From: Rhizaria sp. SCN 62-66
Taxonomy: Eukaryota; Rhizaria, unplaced
Length of the DNA: 47,764 nucleotides
Assembly: GCA_001724265.1 (NCBI GenBank)
Contig: MEDY01000226.1
Coordinates: 1 to 47,764, forward strand
Direction of reading: 5' to 3'
A program made the translations under genes and the position numbers. Numbering within the stretch: the first letter of the stretch is position 1; each line of letters opens with the position of its first letter. Positions 22,701-33,238 of this stretch are shown here, piece after piece. The notes beneath the pieces are model-generated. The model worked only from the letters and a program-made list of their open reading frames with translations, was not told the origin of the DNA and did not search any database.

Positions 22701-25700
22701 TGCGCGCCCAGGTCCGCACAGTACGACGCGTCGACGGGCATCGCGAGCGACGCCGAGTAGCAGGCCGAGGCGCGGGTCTCAGCGCCGACGCCGCAGGCGA
22801 CGTCACAGCCCGACCAGCCGCCCGGCAGCACGGTGGCCGCGAGCGTCGGGATGGTGGTGTTGATCGTGATAAGGCCGCCGAACGCGGTCGAGCCCGCGGC
22901 CTCGTTCTCATCACAGCTCACGGTCGCGTTGAGCGGCGCGCCGTTGGACGAGAGCGCCCATACTTCGTCAGACGTGCAGCGCCAGCCATAGCTCTGGCAT
23001 TGATACAACACGCACGTCTCGGTCGACGCAGGCGCGTCGCCGATAGACGCGCACTCCGAGGCCGGCAGCGCCTCGCCAGTGGTCGAGTGCGTGCACGTGA
23101 CCACTCGGGTGCGCTCGCCGGGCGGGTCTTCTGGGTACGTCAGGCACAGCTTCGCGCAGTCGGACCACGGGCTGTGTAAGAAGAGTTAGCAGCAAAATAC
23201 ACATGAAGTATCGGACGAGTGAGCCAAGCAAAAAAGATGATATATGCAATAGAAAGCCAACCGAATGAACCGAAGATTAGAAAAAAAAGGTGAATATTTA
23301 GCAAGTGAATATTTGTTGTTTAGACGTACCCGACATGCCAGACGCGGTTGTAGCAGTCGTAGTTAGCGCAGGGGACGACCGAGGCGGGCGCGACAAGGTG
23401 CGCGCAGAGCGATGAGTCGATGGTTTTGTTGTCCGATAGGCGGAAACACGTCACGGTGCGCGTGCGCACTGTGGTGTCGCAAGGCGCTAGCACGGTCGCG
23501 GTCACCTCGCCGATGGTGACGCCGCGCAGATCCCACACGATGGGGTCTTCGTCTAGGATCAGCGTCGTGTTATCTACGTCAATAGTCTCCGTGTAGGTCG
23601 TGACGACCAGGATAGGGTCCTCCACTGTAGGGTCCGTAATCTCGATAATGTCAGCGGTCTCTGTCCCGTCGGCTCTCTCGGGCATCACCTTGACGGGACC
23701 CTTTTGGTCGGGCTTGGCGCTGGTGGTGCGTGCGCGGATGCCCGTGCTGGCTAACACACTGGCTGCGGCGCTCGCGACAGGGACAGCGTCGACACTGCTG
23801 AGTACACTGCCGGCAGTGGGCGGAAGACATGGCCCGTACTCGCCCGCGAGCCAGCCGACCGCGGGCGTGGTTTCACAGGCCATGGAAAACTGACCTGTCG
23901 TTGACGACGTCTCTGTGGCGATGCAGCGGCCCGACGTCGTGCCCGCCGCGCACACCGCGCCTACGGGCTTGTGAAGCGCGTTGAGGGCGTCGGAGATCAT
24001 CAGCACGGCGGGATCGCTAGTGCACGTGGAGCCGAAGAGACAGCGCTCAGTGCACGGCGACGCCTCGTCGGGCCCGCACGGCGTGAGCCCGTAGCGGTCG
24101 CAGACCGACGGCGAGCACTCGCCCTGGACGCCGCAGTAGCCGACGCCCGAGACGCCCAGCCCTCGGTCGCAGGAGTCGCGCGTGGTCAGCAGGCGGCACG
24201 CGGTCGAGCAGCACGGCATGTCGTCCGAGCACTCGGCGCCTGTGCGCAGCTGACAGTACTTGTCGCAGCAAGGGTGACCCGCGGCTGTGAGCACCACGGA
24301 GCCCGGGTCACACTGCTCGCCGTCGTCCAGCACGCCGTTGCCGCACGCGGGGGTCAGCGCGGGTAGACAAGCCGCGCCGGACACGCGCTCAGACGCGTGC
24401 GCGGGCGCGACGTGGTTGATGACGTTCGTCAAGTGGTTGCACATCGGCGTGCGCGCGCCCGCGGCGGAGAAAGCCACGCGCTGCGGGTTAAGCGTGTCGT
24501 TGCTGGGCAGCGTGCCGTAGTTGACGTCAGTCTCAACGGCCATGACGCCACCGTGCGCGTCGCGTGGCGTGGCGCCCAGCGCCACGCCGACGTGCGCGAG
24601 GAACGGCAGAGCCGAGTCGCCCGCGAAGGACGACGCCGAGACGCCGACTTGGTTATTGCACAGCGAGCTGGCGTAGGGCGACGCAGTGGCTGCGGAGGCC
24701 GGCAGCGTGACGGGGCACGCGGTGAGCTGGTGCACCAGCGCGGCGGCGTCGTCGGGCGCGCTGGCGCGGTAGCGTGTAAGAGCGGGTAGGATACCGGACA
24801 CAAGCGCGGGGCACCCCGCGGCGTCGGGGTCGTCGCTGGGCGAGTCGTAGTTCCACGGCGTGGACTTGTTCGTCGACGGCGAGGTCATGAGCAGCACGCG
24901 CGCGGCCGCCAGATGCAGTGATAGCTGCGGCACGGTGATGGTGTTGGCCCAGGCCAGCAGCACGGCGACGCGCGAGAGCACGATCAGCGGCGAGGCGCCC
25001 GTGGCGAGGTAGTACCCGTAGTCGACCAGGAAGGTTACCGTGAGCAGCCGGGTCACGTCCTGATGCGGGATGCACTGCGGGAACGGTACCACCGTCTGCA
25101 GCTTCGCCTCAGTTGGATCTGTCGTTGTATTTGTTGTTGTTGTCGTGGTGGCCGTGGCCACGGCTGCCAACCCGGCGGTCCCCGCGGCCATGTCCACGGT
25201 GCGGTGGTACATCGCGGCGTCGGGAATGACCACGTCAATGGTCTCACGGCCATCAGCGGCCGCAGCGGCTGCGGCAATGTTGGGGTCGCCGGGCCCGTAA
25301 TAGCCGACGTTGAAGCCATCTAAGTAGCTAGGCAGCCCGGCGTCGGCTATCACGTCGATGATGACGCCCGACCCCGTCTCGGTCCCAACCTCCCCCTCGG
25401 TGCCGATCTCGGTGTCAATCTCGATCTCGACTCCGGTCTCCACTTCGGTGTCGTCGGTCTCAGCTTCAGTCAGAGTGTCGGGTTCGACCGTTGTCTCCAC
25501 GTCTGCCTGCGGGGCAAACACTCTGGCGCGGGTGCGAGCGCGAGCGCGGGCAAGAGAATGCGAGCGCGATGTACTCGAGCGAAGGCTCCGAGAGCGGGCA
25601 CTAGCCGTGCGGTGCCGCGCAGAGCTGGCGCTGGCACGAGGCGAGCCAGCAGAAGAGCTGACGGGACGCGACACGATGACTGAGCCGGGGGCCGGCGCGC

Positions 25701-26673
25701 TGCCGCCGCGGCGAACGCCGACGAGTCCTCGGCCGCCGCGCGCCACGGACGCCGCGCGTGCCTGGCGCACCGTCGCAGCGCCAGCGGCCGCTGTAGAAGC
25801 GGCGACGTTCGCAGCGAGGCTCTGTGCGGCAAACGCAGACTGCGCTTGCTGCTCTTGTTGCTGTTGTCTGTTGTTGTTATTGTTGTTAATCTGCGCGCGC
25901 AGCCCGTCCAGTCCCCCGCGCGCGACGCCAGCCGCCGCGGAGCTGGGTTTGCGTGCCTTGGCGCTGGCAGTGCTGGGGATCCAGGCAGCGGGGAGGACGT
26001 CCAGCTCGCCGAAGAGAGGACCGGAGATGCGACCTGCAACCGAAAGCGCCGATGCGGGCGTGAGCGCAAGGGCAGCAAGCTGGGCCGTCACAGGGACTGC
26101 GCGGGAGCGGGAACTTGGACTCGCGCTCGCGCTCGCGCCAGAGCTCGAGCTCGAGCTCGATCTTGAGTCAGCATTTGAGATAAAGCGAGCAGAGGAAGCA
26201 GCGGCTCTGCCAGACGCGACGGCCGCGGCCGCGAGGGGCGCGGCGGACGCTATACTCGGCATGTCAGCGCTTTCCGGCGGGATGATCGTGAAGAGTGCGG
26301 TGACAGGTGCCCCGTTTTGCTCGAAGGTGGCGTGGTACGTCAGCAGTGGAATCGTGATGTCTTCAGAATGGGTGTCGGATGTGAACACGGTCGCCGTGGG
26401 CTGAGTGAACAGGTTCGTTAACAGCGTCAGGTTGAGGTCGTAGGAGACAGACTCGGCCACAAAGCGCACGCGGAGACGATCTCCGAAGGGTGCACGCGTG
26501 TTGGAGCCCGGCGCGGGGAATGCAGCGGGCGTGAAGGACGCGAACGGGGAAGAGACCGAGGTGAAGGCAACATCGAGGGCTGAGAGCGGGGTGGGTGCTA
26601 ACCCTAAAGCGGCAACAGCTGGTGCTACAAGGCATAGCCACATCAACAGCATGTTCAGCACCACCCGCCACAT
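15176..26673 (-). CDS. Giant ADAM-like pseudoprotease with TSP1 repeats, EGF modules and a Gln-rich cytoplasmic tail
   Basis: Exons 26673-23330 and 23171-15176 joined across a 158-bp intron (donor GTACGT, acceptor TTACACAG; the split Gly codon restores a TSP1 WHVGPWSDC); 3,779 residues. In order: signal peptide (~1-21); ADAM-type prodomain; basic stretch ending RARTRAR near 390, a possible furin site; reprolysin-like domain (~545-770) with TVTFLVDYGYYL, RYRASAPDDAA and LCNNQVGVS; disintegrin-like CGNGVLDDGEQCDPG from 777; Cys-rich region; about eleven TSP1 repeats; about four EGF-like modules; one membrane span near 2,550 followed by RARRKR; then ~1,200 residues of low-complexity tail with a Cys cluster (~2,840) and many Gln runs. 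The zinc site expected as HELGHNLGA reads AHVGVALGA (693-701), so all ligands and the catalytic Glu are gone. Likely a cell-surface adhesion or matrix receptor; this role is inference. Confidence 0.87.
15232..17410. repeat. Cluster of CTG/CAG microsatellites in the receptor tail
   Basis: At least seven separate CTG/TTG runs on the plus strand (CAG/CAA on the coding strand), near 15232-15253, 15897-15925, 16240-16272, 16308-16376, 16720-16752, 17337-17376 and 17390-17404. They encode poly-Gln segments in the cytoplasmic tail. The longest are nearly pure CAG, so length variation between strains is expected. Confidence 0.9.
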
Positions 26674-27206
26674 TGCTGCGGCTTCAGTCAGACGCGCCAG
26701 TGGCGCTGCGAGAAGGAAGAAAGGGAGTGGGCTAGTGCGGTCTCAAGGGGCCAAGTTAGCGTCAAAAACGATCTATTAAAGGATCAAGCTGTCGAAAATA
26801 AAATACCGAAAAAGGTGATTAGGTGAATTAAAAAACGTCAATTAAGATAAAACTTCAAACAGACCGTTACACGACAGTGAGTATGCACGCGTGACGTTTT
26901 TGTTAATCATCCGAACCCATCTCGAGTCGGTTGGCTGATTGAGACTGAAGTCAGGGTTCAAACAGTCGAAGCCACGTGTTCTAGCCGAAAATGTTCGAGT
27001 TTGCTTGTTTTCCTTCCTACAGCACAGAAAAATGCAGGTGATTTCGCTAGTCACCATGTTGAACTATCTATGTATTCTACTAACCAATGTCATACTATCA
27101 TATAATGCCAGTAGATCTGGCCGATAGGCTTGGCCTCTTCCAGCTGCTCTTCCCCTCACTCGTCATCATACCTAGCAAACGCCCTCACCCGCGCGCCGCC
27201 ACGCAC
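26674..27206 (-). promoter_or_regulatory. Promoter region of the giant receptor gene
   Basis: 533 bp between the ribokinase stop and the receptor start codon, both on the minus strand. AT-rich, with no coding region or recognised motif. It should hold the ribokinase 3' end and the receptor promoter. Confidence 0.4.
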
Positions 27207-28382
27207 TCATGCCCGACCCGCGGCGGCGACGGTCTGCTCGACCTCCGCGCGCGATGGCATCGACGGCAGCGTGCCCTTGCGCGAGACACACACCGCGGCG
27301 GCGGCGGCGGCGCGGCCCATCGCCTCGCGCGCAGGGCGTTGCTCGACAGCCCAGGCGGCTGCGAAGACGCCGCGGAAGCAGTCGCCCGCGCCCGTGGTGT
27401 CGACCACGCGGCCGCCGATCGGCGCCGCGGCCGCCACGCTCGCTTCCACAATCACATCGCTCGCCGACACGGCCACAGGCGTCGCGGCACCATCGGCGGC
27501 AGCGTTGCAGTTCTCGCTCTTGCGGTCGCTGTCGAGCGCGGCCTGGGTGGTGAAGAGGATGGCGCCGTGCTCGCCAAGCGTGAGCAGCACGCGCCGCACG
27601 CCGCGCGACAGCAGCGCCGCCGCCGCGGGCAGAATCGGTGTCGGATCAACCTCGCACACGCCCCACTTGTCGCCGTTCCCATCAGTTGCAGCCATCGTCT
27701 TGACGGCGTCAGCGCTGAGGATGTCAAGCGGCACGTCGGCGCCGGCAACGCGCGCAAGCTCGGTCTCGTTGAGCGAGATGAGCGCAAGGTACGGCAGCAC
27801 CGCAGTGTCGATCGCACTGGCGCGGCCGCCGACGTCGAGCATCGCCGGTACGCGCGCGGCGGCGGCGGCGCGCGCCACGGCAAGGTTCACGGTGTCGGGG
27901 ATCTCGCGCTGCAGCAGCACGGCGCCCGCGGACGCCACGGCGGCGGCCTCGGCGGCGGAGAGTGCGGCGCCCGAGTCGGCGTGCGCGGGCCACTGCTCGT
28001 TGGCGCCCAGCGCGATGATGATCGAGTTGTGCGAGGAGGCGTCGAGGATGATGAAGGCCTGGCCCGTGGGGTGCTCGGTGTGGCGCGTGACGAACTGCGT
28101 GTTGACGCCGCAGTTGGCGAAGGCAGAGAGGAACATGTCGCCATGGCCGTCGGTGCCGACCTTGCCGACGAAGAAGACGTCATTCTTGCTCTCAGCTCTG
28201 TCAGATTTGGCAGCGTCGAGGTACTTGGCGGCGGCGCCGGCCTGGTTAGAGCCCTTGCCACCGGGGCCGATCATGCTCTGCACGCCGTCAACGGTCTCGC
28301 CAACTTTAGGGACAGACTGCACCTCGATGTAGATGTCAGCATTTGCACTGCCGACGACCACAAGGCTCTTGTTAGACGACAT
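27207..28382 (-). CDS. Ribokinase (PfkB family)
   Basis: A single exon of 391 residues from an ATG at 28382 to TGA. It catalyses ATP-dependent phosphorylation of D-ribose to ribose 5-phosphate, feeding nucleotide synthesis and the pentose phosphate pathway. The N-terminal substrate motif GSANADIYIEV, the first PfkB signature GPGGKGSNQA (39-48), SLNETELARVAG and the second signature DTTGAGDCF (from 328) are all present; Asp334 is the expected catalytic base. Typical ribokinases have about 310-330 residues. The extra length comes from Ala-rich insertions and a Ser/Asp/Asn-rich segment of about 45 residues before the catalytic motif. No targeting sequence is apparent, so it is probably cytosolic. 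It is divergently placed from the RRM gene. Confidence 0.93.
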   Translation of the reverse strand: MSSNKSLVVVGSANADIYIEVQSVPKVGETVDGVQSMIGPGGKGSNQAGAAAKYLDAAKSDRAESKNDVFFVGKVGTDGHGDMFLSAFANCGVNTQFVTRHTEHPTGQAFIILDASSHNSIIIALGANEQWPAHADSGAALSAAEAAAVASAGAVLLQREIPDTVNLAVARAAAAARVPAMLDVGGRASAIDTAVLPYLALISLNETELARVAGADVPLDILSADAVKTMAATDGNGDKWGVCEVDPTPILPAAAALLSRGVRRVLLTLGEHGAILFTTQAALDSDRKSENCNAAADGAATPVAVSASDVIVEASVAAAAPIGGRVVDTTGAGDCFRGVFAAAWAVEQRPAREAMGRAAAAAAVCVSRKGTLPSMPSRAEVEQTVAAAGRA

Positions 28383-28874
28383 CTAAGTTGCGTCTGGAGT
28401 AGTAAGATTAGACAAGCAAACGTGAGAGGACACCTTGAGATATACAAGTATAGATTTGCATCCCTGTCGCGAAGTCACTTAAGTATCATAGGAATCTAGG
28501 TCGTCACGATTGACAGTTACGTTAGCGACATATTTATCCTCAAAGTAGAGGTTCTCGGTGCTAGCCGGGAATGGCCCGAAGAGCCTCAGTCAGCAGCATC
28601 GGCTGAGGTGGCACGTTTTACAGAGTGAAACCCAATCTTGCAGTCCGTCTATTGCGATATGCAACGTAGATCCTGAAACGCCCGGGCTAATATAAGCTGG
28701 TGTTGCGTTCGACTGGCATTTTATGCTGCTATATCACCCTACGATGTTGTTTGAAGCTAACTCACTGATTCTTAGCCGAAACGCTCCTTCACTCTTCCGC
28801 ATCCGCTCGGTTTTATCGATAGGATCAACACACCCTTGGGCCACGTTACAGCTTCATTTAGCCTTAATATTTAG
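28383..28874. promoter_or_regulatory. Divergent promoter between ribokinase and the RRM gene
   Basis: 492 bp of lower-GC DNA between two start codons. An imperfect hairpin, CCTCAG paired with CTGAGG, lies near 28577-28606. No TATA or E2F-type motif was identified. A TAG stands immediately before the RRM gene ATG, which supports that start. Confidence 0.4.
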
Positions 28875-30500
28875 ATGCCTTACAAGCACGGTCGCAGCGC
28901 GTCGCCGGCGCGTTACGTCCCGCAGCACGCCTCCTCGGTGGATACCTCCCTGGTTCACGCCATGCAGACCCACTTAGCTCCTGCTGGGCGCGCGCGGTCC
29001 CAGTCGCCTGCCCGGCCGCAGTCGCCCGCGCACGCGACGTCGCCCGCGCGTCCGCAGCATCAGGCCCAGGGGCAGCACGTCCGGTCCAAGTCCCCGGCTC
29101 CGCGCGCGCAGCTTGTGGTCGCCACCTCCCGAACTGGCAGCAGCAGTGGCGGGCACTTCCACGGCAGTGGCAACGATAGTCCCAAGCACGCTCACAACCA
29201 GCAGCATCACCAGCAGCATCACCAGCAGCATAAACATCATCACCAACAGCACAATAAGCACCAGCACAACAAGATCGCGGGGGCTCCGCTCGCGACGCCC
29301 GCAGCCGCGTCCCCACGCGTCCTCAGCACTCAGAAGATCATTGCCACCTCCGCCGCTGCGCCTGCCGCTGCGCCTGCCACTGTGCCTGCTGTTGCTGCTG
29401 CGGCGGCATCGCCTGTGGCCGCGACGCCTACCGGCACGCCCCGCGTGCTCGTGGTGACGGCCGTTGCCAAGGATGGCAAGGACCACGGTCACGGCCCGGG
29501 CCAGAGTAAGGCCAAGGCCAAAGGCCTGGTGAAGGGCAAGAATATCGCGATCAGTGTCGGCGGCGCCGTCGTTGTTAAGAAGGCCCAGCTGCAGCCCGCT
29601 GCTGCCGCCACCGCCGCCACCGGTGCCGTGAGCCATGCCGCGGCCGGCCCCGTCGCCGCCGGCCCGAGCGCGATGACCGACAACCCTCTGGTGGCGGCAT
29701 TCCTCGCGCAGGCCGCACCGCCCCCCGCGCCCGCCTTCGCCCACGCCGCGCACAGCGCCGCCGCCGCGTCGCTCGGTCTTTCGGGCTCGACCGCCAGCTA
29801 CAACGCCTCAACACACAGCGCCTCCGCGCACGGCGCCGAAGCGCGCTCGCCGGGCGCCAAGAAGCGTATCCGCACCAGCATCGGCGCCGCGCACAGTCAA
29901 AACCTCGCTCACGGTCACGTTGCTGCCGCGGATGGCAGTGCCGCGGACAACGACGTCCAGTTGCCTGCGCCGGTGACGACAAGCTCTATTGGCCGCGCGC
30001 CGCTGAGCATCACCACGTCCGCCGCGGCCCACGGTCACAATCTCGCCCACAGTCACGTTGGCGGGCACGCAGCTCACGGCCACGCTGCTCACAGTCTCCA
30101 GGGACTGGCCCACGGTTACTCGGCGGTGGACCCGCGCGCGTTGTCATCGCGTCTCGGCTTGCCCGACACGGTCCTGCCCGCCAACGCCAGCGTCGTCGTC
30201 CAGGTCGTCACCAAGAACCTCCCCGCTGTCCAGAGCGCCAGCCACAACAGCGCGGGCGCAAGAGCATCTTTCAGCGACAGCGGCGACGCCGCCGCTGCTG
30301 GTGCGCCGGCGTTGCGCAGCGGCAGCGGCAAGGGCGTTGTGATCACGACGCGTAAGCGGTCGCTGCCGGCCAACGCCACCGTCGACGCCGACGCCGCCGA
30401 GCCCTGCGAGCCGGAGCTGCAGCAGCTGCAGCAGCTGCGCGATCAAGACAATGAGTTCGAACGCGTGCAGCAGCAGCAACAGCAGCTGCAACAACAGCAA

Positions 30501-30534
<34 letters not shown>

Positions 30535-32309
30535 TCTTGCAGCCGCACTTGCAGCACGAGGCCGAGGCCACCAGCGCTCGTGCCCCGCAGTCGCTGCACA
30601 GCTCTCTGCTGCGCGCGCAGCACCGGTCCGCTCTGCTGGCCTCGGCGCCCGCCGCCGCGTCCCTGCTTTCTGCGGAGGCGCTGGCCTCGGGGCTCAGCGG
30701 CGCGGCGCACGTCTTCGTGCGCAACCTCTCTGCCGACCTGGACGAGGCCGCGCTGCTGCGCGAGGTCTTCACCGACGGCGACGTCGACGTGCTGCGCTGC
30801 GTGCTGCACCGCCACGCCGACTCTGGCGCACCGCTGGGCTCGGCAGAGCTCGCGCTGCCTTCGCTGCGCGCCGCGGAACTCCTGGTCACGCGTCACCAGG
30901 GCCGAGTCGTGCACGGCCGCCCGCTGCGCCTCGCGCTCTGCGCGCAGGCCGCGCTCAAGCCGCTCAACAACAACGCGCGTAGCACCGCGGCGGGCTCTGC
31001 CGGCGTCGGCTCTGTGTTCGCGCACTTCTCGCCCCCTCCCTCCGCAGCGGCGCACGTGCCCGTGCCCGTGCCCGCTCCCGCAGCTGCAGCCGCGGCGGGC
31101 CCGGCGCCCGAGAGCGCGGCCGTGGCGGCGGCATCAGAGGCCGCGCTGGCCGCAGAGCGCGCCGCCGCTGCCGAGGCCGCGACAGTGCTGTCGACGGGCT
31201 CTGACCCCGTGTATCTGCACGCGCAGGCGTTTCTGTCCCCTGAATACCTCGACGTCGCCAACGCGGCGTACTCGAGCCAGTACCTCACGCACCCGCTTGC
31301 TCGCACGCTGCTGCCGGCGCCACCGCGCGTGGCCTTCGAGCCGAGCTGCGGGCAGACGTGGCACCAGTTCGCGCTGCTCGCTATCGCGCGCTCCGACCGG
31401 TCGCGCGCGCTCGCCCGTCCACCGCTGCCGCAGCAGCTGCAGGGGTTACCGCCGCCCGCGCCGCTTCCGCTGGGTTGCGTGTCGCCCTTCGCGCATCCCT
31501 GGGCGTCGTTTGACGGCGTCGACCTTCGGCGCAACGCGGCGTGTCTGCGCGCCGGCGCCGCGGGCCCCGTGCGCGGGGGCGTCCACATCGAGGCCGTGAT
31601 CGACGGCGCCGATGGGCTGAGCTCGCAGCAGATGGTCGACCACCTCCGCAACGCCGCCGCCGACGAAGGCATTCCGCGGTACGAGCGCGACATGACGCAG
31701 CGACTCGACTTCGACGCCGCGCTGGCAGCGGTCGAGGCCGGCGGGCGCAAGCTGGCGCAGCGGTGGAGCTGGCTCGACGTCGAGCTGCAGCCCGCCGACA
31801 CCAGCGCGACCGAGTTCGCGCTCGAGTGGGAGCCGGAGGGCCGGGAGCGGCTGCGGCGCGTGCTGGCCGAGGACGCGCGCCGCGACCGCGAGCGGTGGCG
31901 CTGGGAGCAGGAGGAGCGCGAGCGCCGCGAGAGGTCCGGCCGTGAGAGTGACCGCGACCACAACCGTGATTTTGACCGTGGCTTTGACCGTGATCGCGGC
32001 CGCGACTTTGACCGCGACCGTGCGCGCAGTAACGGCAGTGGCGGCGGCGGTGGCGGCGGCGGTGGCGGTCAGGGGCGGGACTTTGACCGGGGCCGTGACC
32101 GCACGCCTCCGCGCTCTGGGAACGGTCATGCTCAAGGCAATCGTGGGTTTGACCGTAACCGTGGCCCTGGTGGGGACCGTGGGCGTGACCGTGAGCGCGG
32201 TCAGAGTCGCGATCGCGAGGGCACCGGCAACCGGGGGCACAACAACGGCTCGAACCGGCAGGGCTCCGGCGTGCAGGGTCAAAGCGCGCATATTCCCAAC
32301 GCAGCTTGA
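28875..32309 (+). CDS. RNA-binding protein with ALYREF-like RRM and RD/RG-rich tail
   Basis: A single open frame of 1,144 residues. The N-terminus carries repeated Ser-Pro-Ala-Arg-type motifs, possible proline-directed kinase sites. A His/Gln-rich stretch follows (~115-135), then Ala-rich and His-rich repeats around GHNLAHSHV, and a poly-Gln run at about 532-553. One RRM lies at about 610-690: RNP2-like VFVRNL, then LGSAELAL in the RNP1 position and a final VVHGRPLRLAL. This resembles ALYREF-type RRMs (LGTADV, then LDGRPMNIQL), which lack the aromatic RNP1 residues. A conserved-looking region (~775-1,000) has no recognised fold. The C-terminus is rich in RDRE and DFDRDRGRD-like repeats with a Gly run, typical of splicing or mRNA-export factors. 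Probably nuclear; it is much longer than ALYREF and need not be its orthologue. Confidence 0.85.
30468..30533. repeat. CAG/CAA microsatellite coding poly-Gln
   Basis: Twenty-two consecutive CAG, CAA or CTG codons, ending in nine pure CAG units, encode the Gln run upstream of the RRM. Confidence 0.9.
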
Positions 32310-33238
32310 TCATGACAGGTAAAACAACGAACAATGTAACACTTCTTTGTTTGACCCGTCCAGGATATCACTTACGCTGGCCGTGTGGGACGACCTAGTT
32401 TTTGAATTTATTTAAGCTGTACTTGCCAACCTTAACAAACATGTATCAATACACCTTCTCAAATTTAAATCATCCTTTGTCTGGGTCTTTCCGTTGATGC
32501 GCTGTCATTGACACCTGGTCAGCAGCAACAACTTCAAGTCCTATTCGGTACTGCTGAAATTTATCTAGGTAATTTCAAGTTAAAAAATCGTTTTTTAGAA
32601 TTTAATTAGCAGTACTACAGTTTATCTTGCAGAAAATTATCACATTTAAGTCTAAATTTTGTATTTAGATCCCAACCCCCGTTGCAGCAGGTTATTAAAG
32701 TTCGCACTGCGTGTCAGTGAATACGATGGATCGTCCATCAGCTCATCATATGCCCCACATCGCAGAGCGTGCTCGGCGGGCATCACTACGCCAACTAGAT
32801 ACATCGCGTTCTGTGTATTACGCCCCGTTAAAGTGCGCTATCGCAAATGTTTCAGTCTCGTTCGCACATGAGAGCGTGGCATCAAGCATGATAGTCGGTG
32901 ACACTGCACTGTCTGCTTCACTCACCGTGATCTCGCCCACAACGCGCGCTGTTGTTGCGTCTCTGCCAGTCGTGCTTCATCGCCAAACCCAGGCTTTATA
33001 GAGTGCGTACTGCTGTCTCTCTCCTGCGACTGAGTCCGCAACCAGTCCTAGTGCCGGACCATCGTCTCTGTTATCACCGCTGCCGCATCCGACCGTCACC
33101 CCAAGCCCAACCACAACTCAGACCTTATCGCCAAGTAACAACAAAGCGCAAGCAACAACCGCTTACGCTATTGCTATTGCACCAGTTTATGGTCCGCTGC
33201 GGCTGGCGTTGCGTGAAGACCTGGGCTACAACCCCAGC
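32310..33238 (+). other. Spacer and unresolved 5' part of the RING gene
   Basis: 32310-32700 is AT-rich, with no gene seen. From 32726 (ATG) to 33001 there is an open stretch in the same frame as the RING protein, ended by a single TAG at 32999-33001. After it the frame stays open through to the ATG at 33239 and contains protein-like sequence such as VYGPLRLALREDLGYNPSM. Either an intron removes the TAG (an acceptor-like CTTTATAG ends at 33001) or translation begins at 33239. No strong donor was found. Confidence 0.4.

Noticed and set aside
27130-28332. A 400-codon open frame on the plus strand
   Set aside because: It is antisense to the ribokinase gene, has no recognisable domain and reflects the GC-rich code shadow.
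32726-33001. A separate 91-codon gene upstream of the RING gene
   Set aside because: It is in the same frame as the RING protein and more likely a leader, a first exon or chance; no independent support.
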